Under the pieces are notes generated by a model. That model worked only from the letters and a program-made list of their open reading frames with translations. It was not told the DNA's origin and did no database searches. Made by a program: the position numbers and the translations under genes. Of a stretch of 20,400 nucleotides of DNA, positions 19,701 through 20,400 are shown piece by piece (position 1 is the stretch's first letter; each line of letters starts with the position of its first letter). This DNA is from a virus. Where the stretch lies: the IMG/VR virus record IMGVR_UViG_3300021960_000667, positions 1 to 20,400 of that record; one strand, written 5' to 3'.

Positions 19701-20400
19701 ATTACTTCAGACATTACTTGGAGAGACCAATATGATAATGTTGGTGGGCCTCAAACTATTACTGTAAATCTTGCAATTAATAACGCACCTTCTGCTGCCG
19801 AACTTACTTCTACAAATAGAAACACTAACCAAGCAACCAATGGTAATCTATTATCTACTATAAAGTGGACTGATACTGAAAGTGATGCTTTGAATATTTC
19901 ATCATTTGTATTAACAGGTGTAAGTGCTTCTAACTTATCAAGTTCATACGATGGGTCTAACAACTTTGGATTATACGCAAATGGTGACCAATCGGCAGGA
20001 ACTATTTCGTTCACAGCAAGTATTAAAGATGTACATGGATTTAGAACTGGTGTGTATACAGATGATATCACAATCGCACAAGCCGATAACGGTACTTTGA
20101 CCGCACCTGGTAACTTGTTTATTATTGAATCTGCTACAAGTGGTGATGGTATTACAAATACTACAACTGGTATTGGTACTGCTAAAACTTTGAGTGTAAC
20201 GTATTCACCAAGTTATGGGTCACCAATTGCACAAAACTTCACATCCGATAACCCATTTGTTGCAGTTAACTCATCAACGGGTGTATTAACTGTTGGAACT
20301 GATATTAGTGGTAGTGGTAATACCGATGGTACAACTCTTACTGCAAACATTGGTTGGGAAGACCAATATGGTAATGCAGATTCAGCACCAATTACCGTGA
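16788..20400 (+). CDS. Large repeat-rich tail fibre or adhesin protein (runs past the window end)
   Basis: At least 1204 residues without a stop, continuing beyond the window. CGGAG at 16777-16781 supports the ATG. The start MPFDYTGSFSGSFTGDI and three copies of PSG(L/V)VSxSxQI (from residues 35, 190 and 234) resemble tail-fibre-type proteins of marine T4-like phages. Gly-rich hinges (SGGGSGGSG and FGSGGGGGSFG) lie between them. From residue about 322 the protein becomes a chain of beta-sandwich domains with cadherin-like features: TDADSDALTIRTG, SLDYENITSYSF and VVDNLGPGI. From residue 789 a unit of 211 residues repeats. Composition is rich in Ser, Thr, Asn and Gly and poor in Cys and Lys. 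The likely role is host-surface binding on the virion, but a head fibre or decoration protein cannot be excluded, since the gene lies beside head genes. Confidence 0.85.
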   Translation, partial: MPFDYTGSFSGSFTGDITSTNGVISSSAQVVSNLPSGVVSASSQIDYRTIQNKPATISAFQKNSIVANNNFRENIYPNDSASFDSRINELAANDNTGSDAQTLSFNSATNALTISSGNSVDLSSLSGGGSGGSGLAITASDEGVTLSENVRSLDFVGNAVTATNSGNAVTITINTGSAGVSTWTELTGKPSGLVSGSSQITDVITDSYISASAAASGFGTGGGTSDFNSLINVPSGLVSSSDQILPITTSSITDFDTEVSRSAAEAGFGAGGGETYTAGNGISITSNVISIDTSSTHFRLGVSASAALYGFGSGGGGGSFGDPPVITSHGFTIPEFTGSGALIGTLVATDVTPGDTQTWAIQSGYTDNFFEVSTAGVVRAVASSSRAMNTDNTPGSGSHPFLIQVTDGQNNTVEKTIYIRVTPNSAPVFRIDGVSGNTITSFTASLDESSSAATKTQYRVYVTDADSDALTIRTGSLGTDHFSFTIGTTGVSKYIDLVQVTSSLDYENITSYSFVLTASDANYEAGYDVPNITYLPYRVEVVDNLGPGIQDQTISGVNENSSDSTSAGSISATDNSNPANTIYYKNFTLVSAHSGSNVSNPNITSSLGGTSLTDPTADAFQMNIAGAVTRRSSVFLNSDIANRYVYRVNVGDAYNADTASALITIPISDDAASTIGANGGTYYTLESSVQGDNLTTNSNGYTISNVTFTSAVSQRWEVNTIPSGYVRFADNSSTAYTGSSATLEIDTNISGSPYSGSNTIAIQITASENLFYTTKQYRNHTLNIVENSAPIGTYSETSANLNTNGARPSNTILTLTWSDTESDSLNHNTFTFSSDADITSSWDGAYEYTITPTSNLAAGTYYVSASIKDEHGFRTGEKNTSFTIAQAPTGSLSENGTFYVIESATTGDNIVLGTNGRTGTQGDLGVSYSPQYNSAAVASFTSSNEYIGVNSSGNLTVSSSISGSVNIYPGTITSDITWRDQYDNVGGPQTITVNLAINNAPSAAELTSTNRNTNQATNGNLLSTIKWTDTESDALNISSFVLTGVSASNLSSSYDGSNNFGLYANGDQSAGTISFTASIKDVHGFRTGVYTDDITIAQADNGTLTAPGNLFIIESATSGDGITNTTTGIGTAKTLSVTYSPSYGSPIAQNFTSDNPFVAVNSSTGVLTVGTDISGSGNTDGTTLTANIGWEDQYGNADSAPITV
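19152..20400 (+). repeat. Tandem 633-base (211-residue) adhesin repeat
   Basis: Unit 1 spans 19152-19784 and unit 2 starts at 19785 and is cut by the window edge after about 205 residues. Matching landmarks in order: NSAP / NNAP just around the start; LTWSDTESDSLN / IKWTDTESDALN; SIKDEHGFRTG / SIKDVHGFRTG; FYVIESATTGDNI / LFIIESATSGDGI; VSYSPQY / VTYSPSY; ITWRDQYDN / IGWEDQYGN. A more divergent relative may precede unit 1 (YYTLESSVQGDN near residue 690). Confidence 0.85.

Overview
This window is part of the head-morphogenesis and DNA-packaging region of a T4-like myovirus. All supported genes are on the + strand, densely packed (many ATGA, TAATG or 8-base overlaps), and AT-rich. The T4-type identification rests on recognisable homologues of gp17 (large terminase), gp20 (portal), gp21 (prohead protease), gp22 (scaffold) and gp23 (major capsid protein). 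The gene mix (PhoH-like ATPase, phage bS21, gp17 directly before gp20, accessory domains I associate with uncultured marine phages) suggests a marine phage. The host is not certain. A signal peptide ending in a Ser-Gln junction and one TTTG-N20-TATATTTG promoter-like sequence hint at Bacteroidota, but neither is decisive.

Layout. 1-3193: accessory proteins that look like capsid cargo. They carry short leaders of the form M-K-L-x-S-L-L-x-E or internal ESVNE linkers, both resembling gp21-type cleavage sites. 3255-4275: a coiled-coil/basic-tail protein and two overlapping membrane-associated coiled-coil proteins. 4282-7794: terminase and portal. 7844-9986: two poorly known proteins, a 46-residue protein that is easy to miss, and the gp21 protease. 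9986-11403: two more modular proteins with ESVNE linkers. 11470-12792: a DNA methyltransferase with three C-terminal NUMOD1/IENR1-like repeats, bracketed by terminator hairpins. 12865-13113: a phage ribosomal protein bS21. 13263-15952: scaffold and major capsid protein, closed by a very strong UUCG terminator. 16062-16721: PhoH-like ATPase. 16788 to the window end: the start of a very large, Ser/Thr/Gly-rich repeat protein, probably a tail fibre or adhesin.

How the parts fit. The scaffold, capsid protein, protease and at least five accessory genes all carry (L/I/V)-x-E followed mostly by G, A or S near an N-terminus or at domain joints. T4 gp21 cleaves at this kind of site. I therefore infer that the accessory genes encode proteins packed into the prohead and trimmed or split by gp21. 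In the 471-residue protein at 1135-2550, four ESVNE copies separate five different domains, so it looks like a polyprotein of encapsidated cargo. The same linker occurs in genes 8-9 kb away, nearly identical at DNA level, which suggests module shuffling.

Transcription. Most transcription units are preceded by (T/C)ATATTTAT, in five of eight cases 30-38 bases before the start codon. This is a candidate late promoter and differs from the coding-strand TATAAATA of T4. No tRNA, rRNA, CRISPR array, insertion sequence or origin was seen, and no gene-free stretch exceeds 300 bases.
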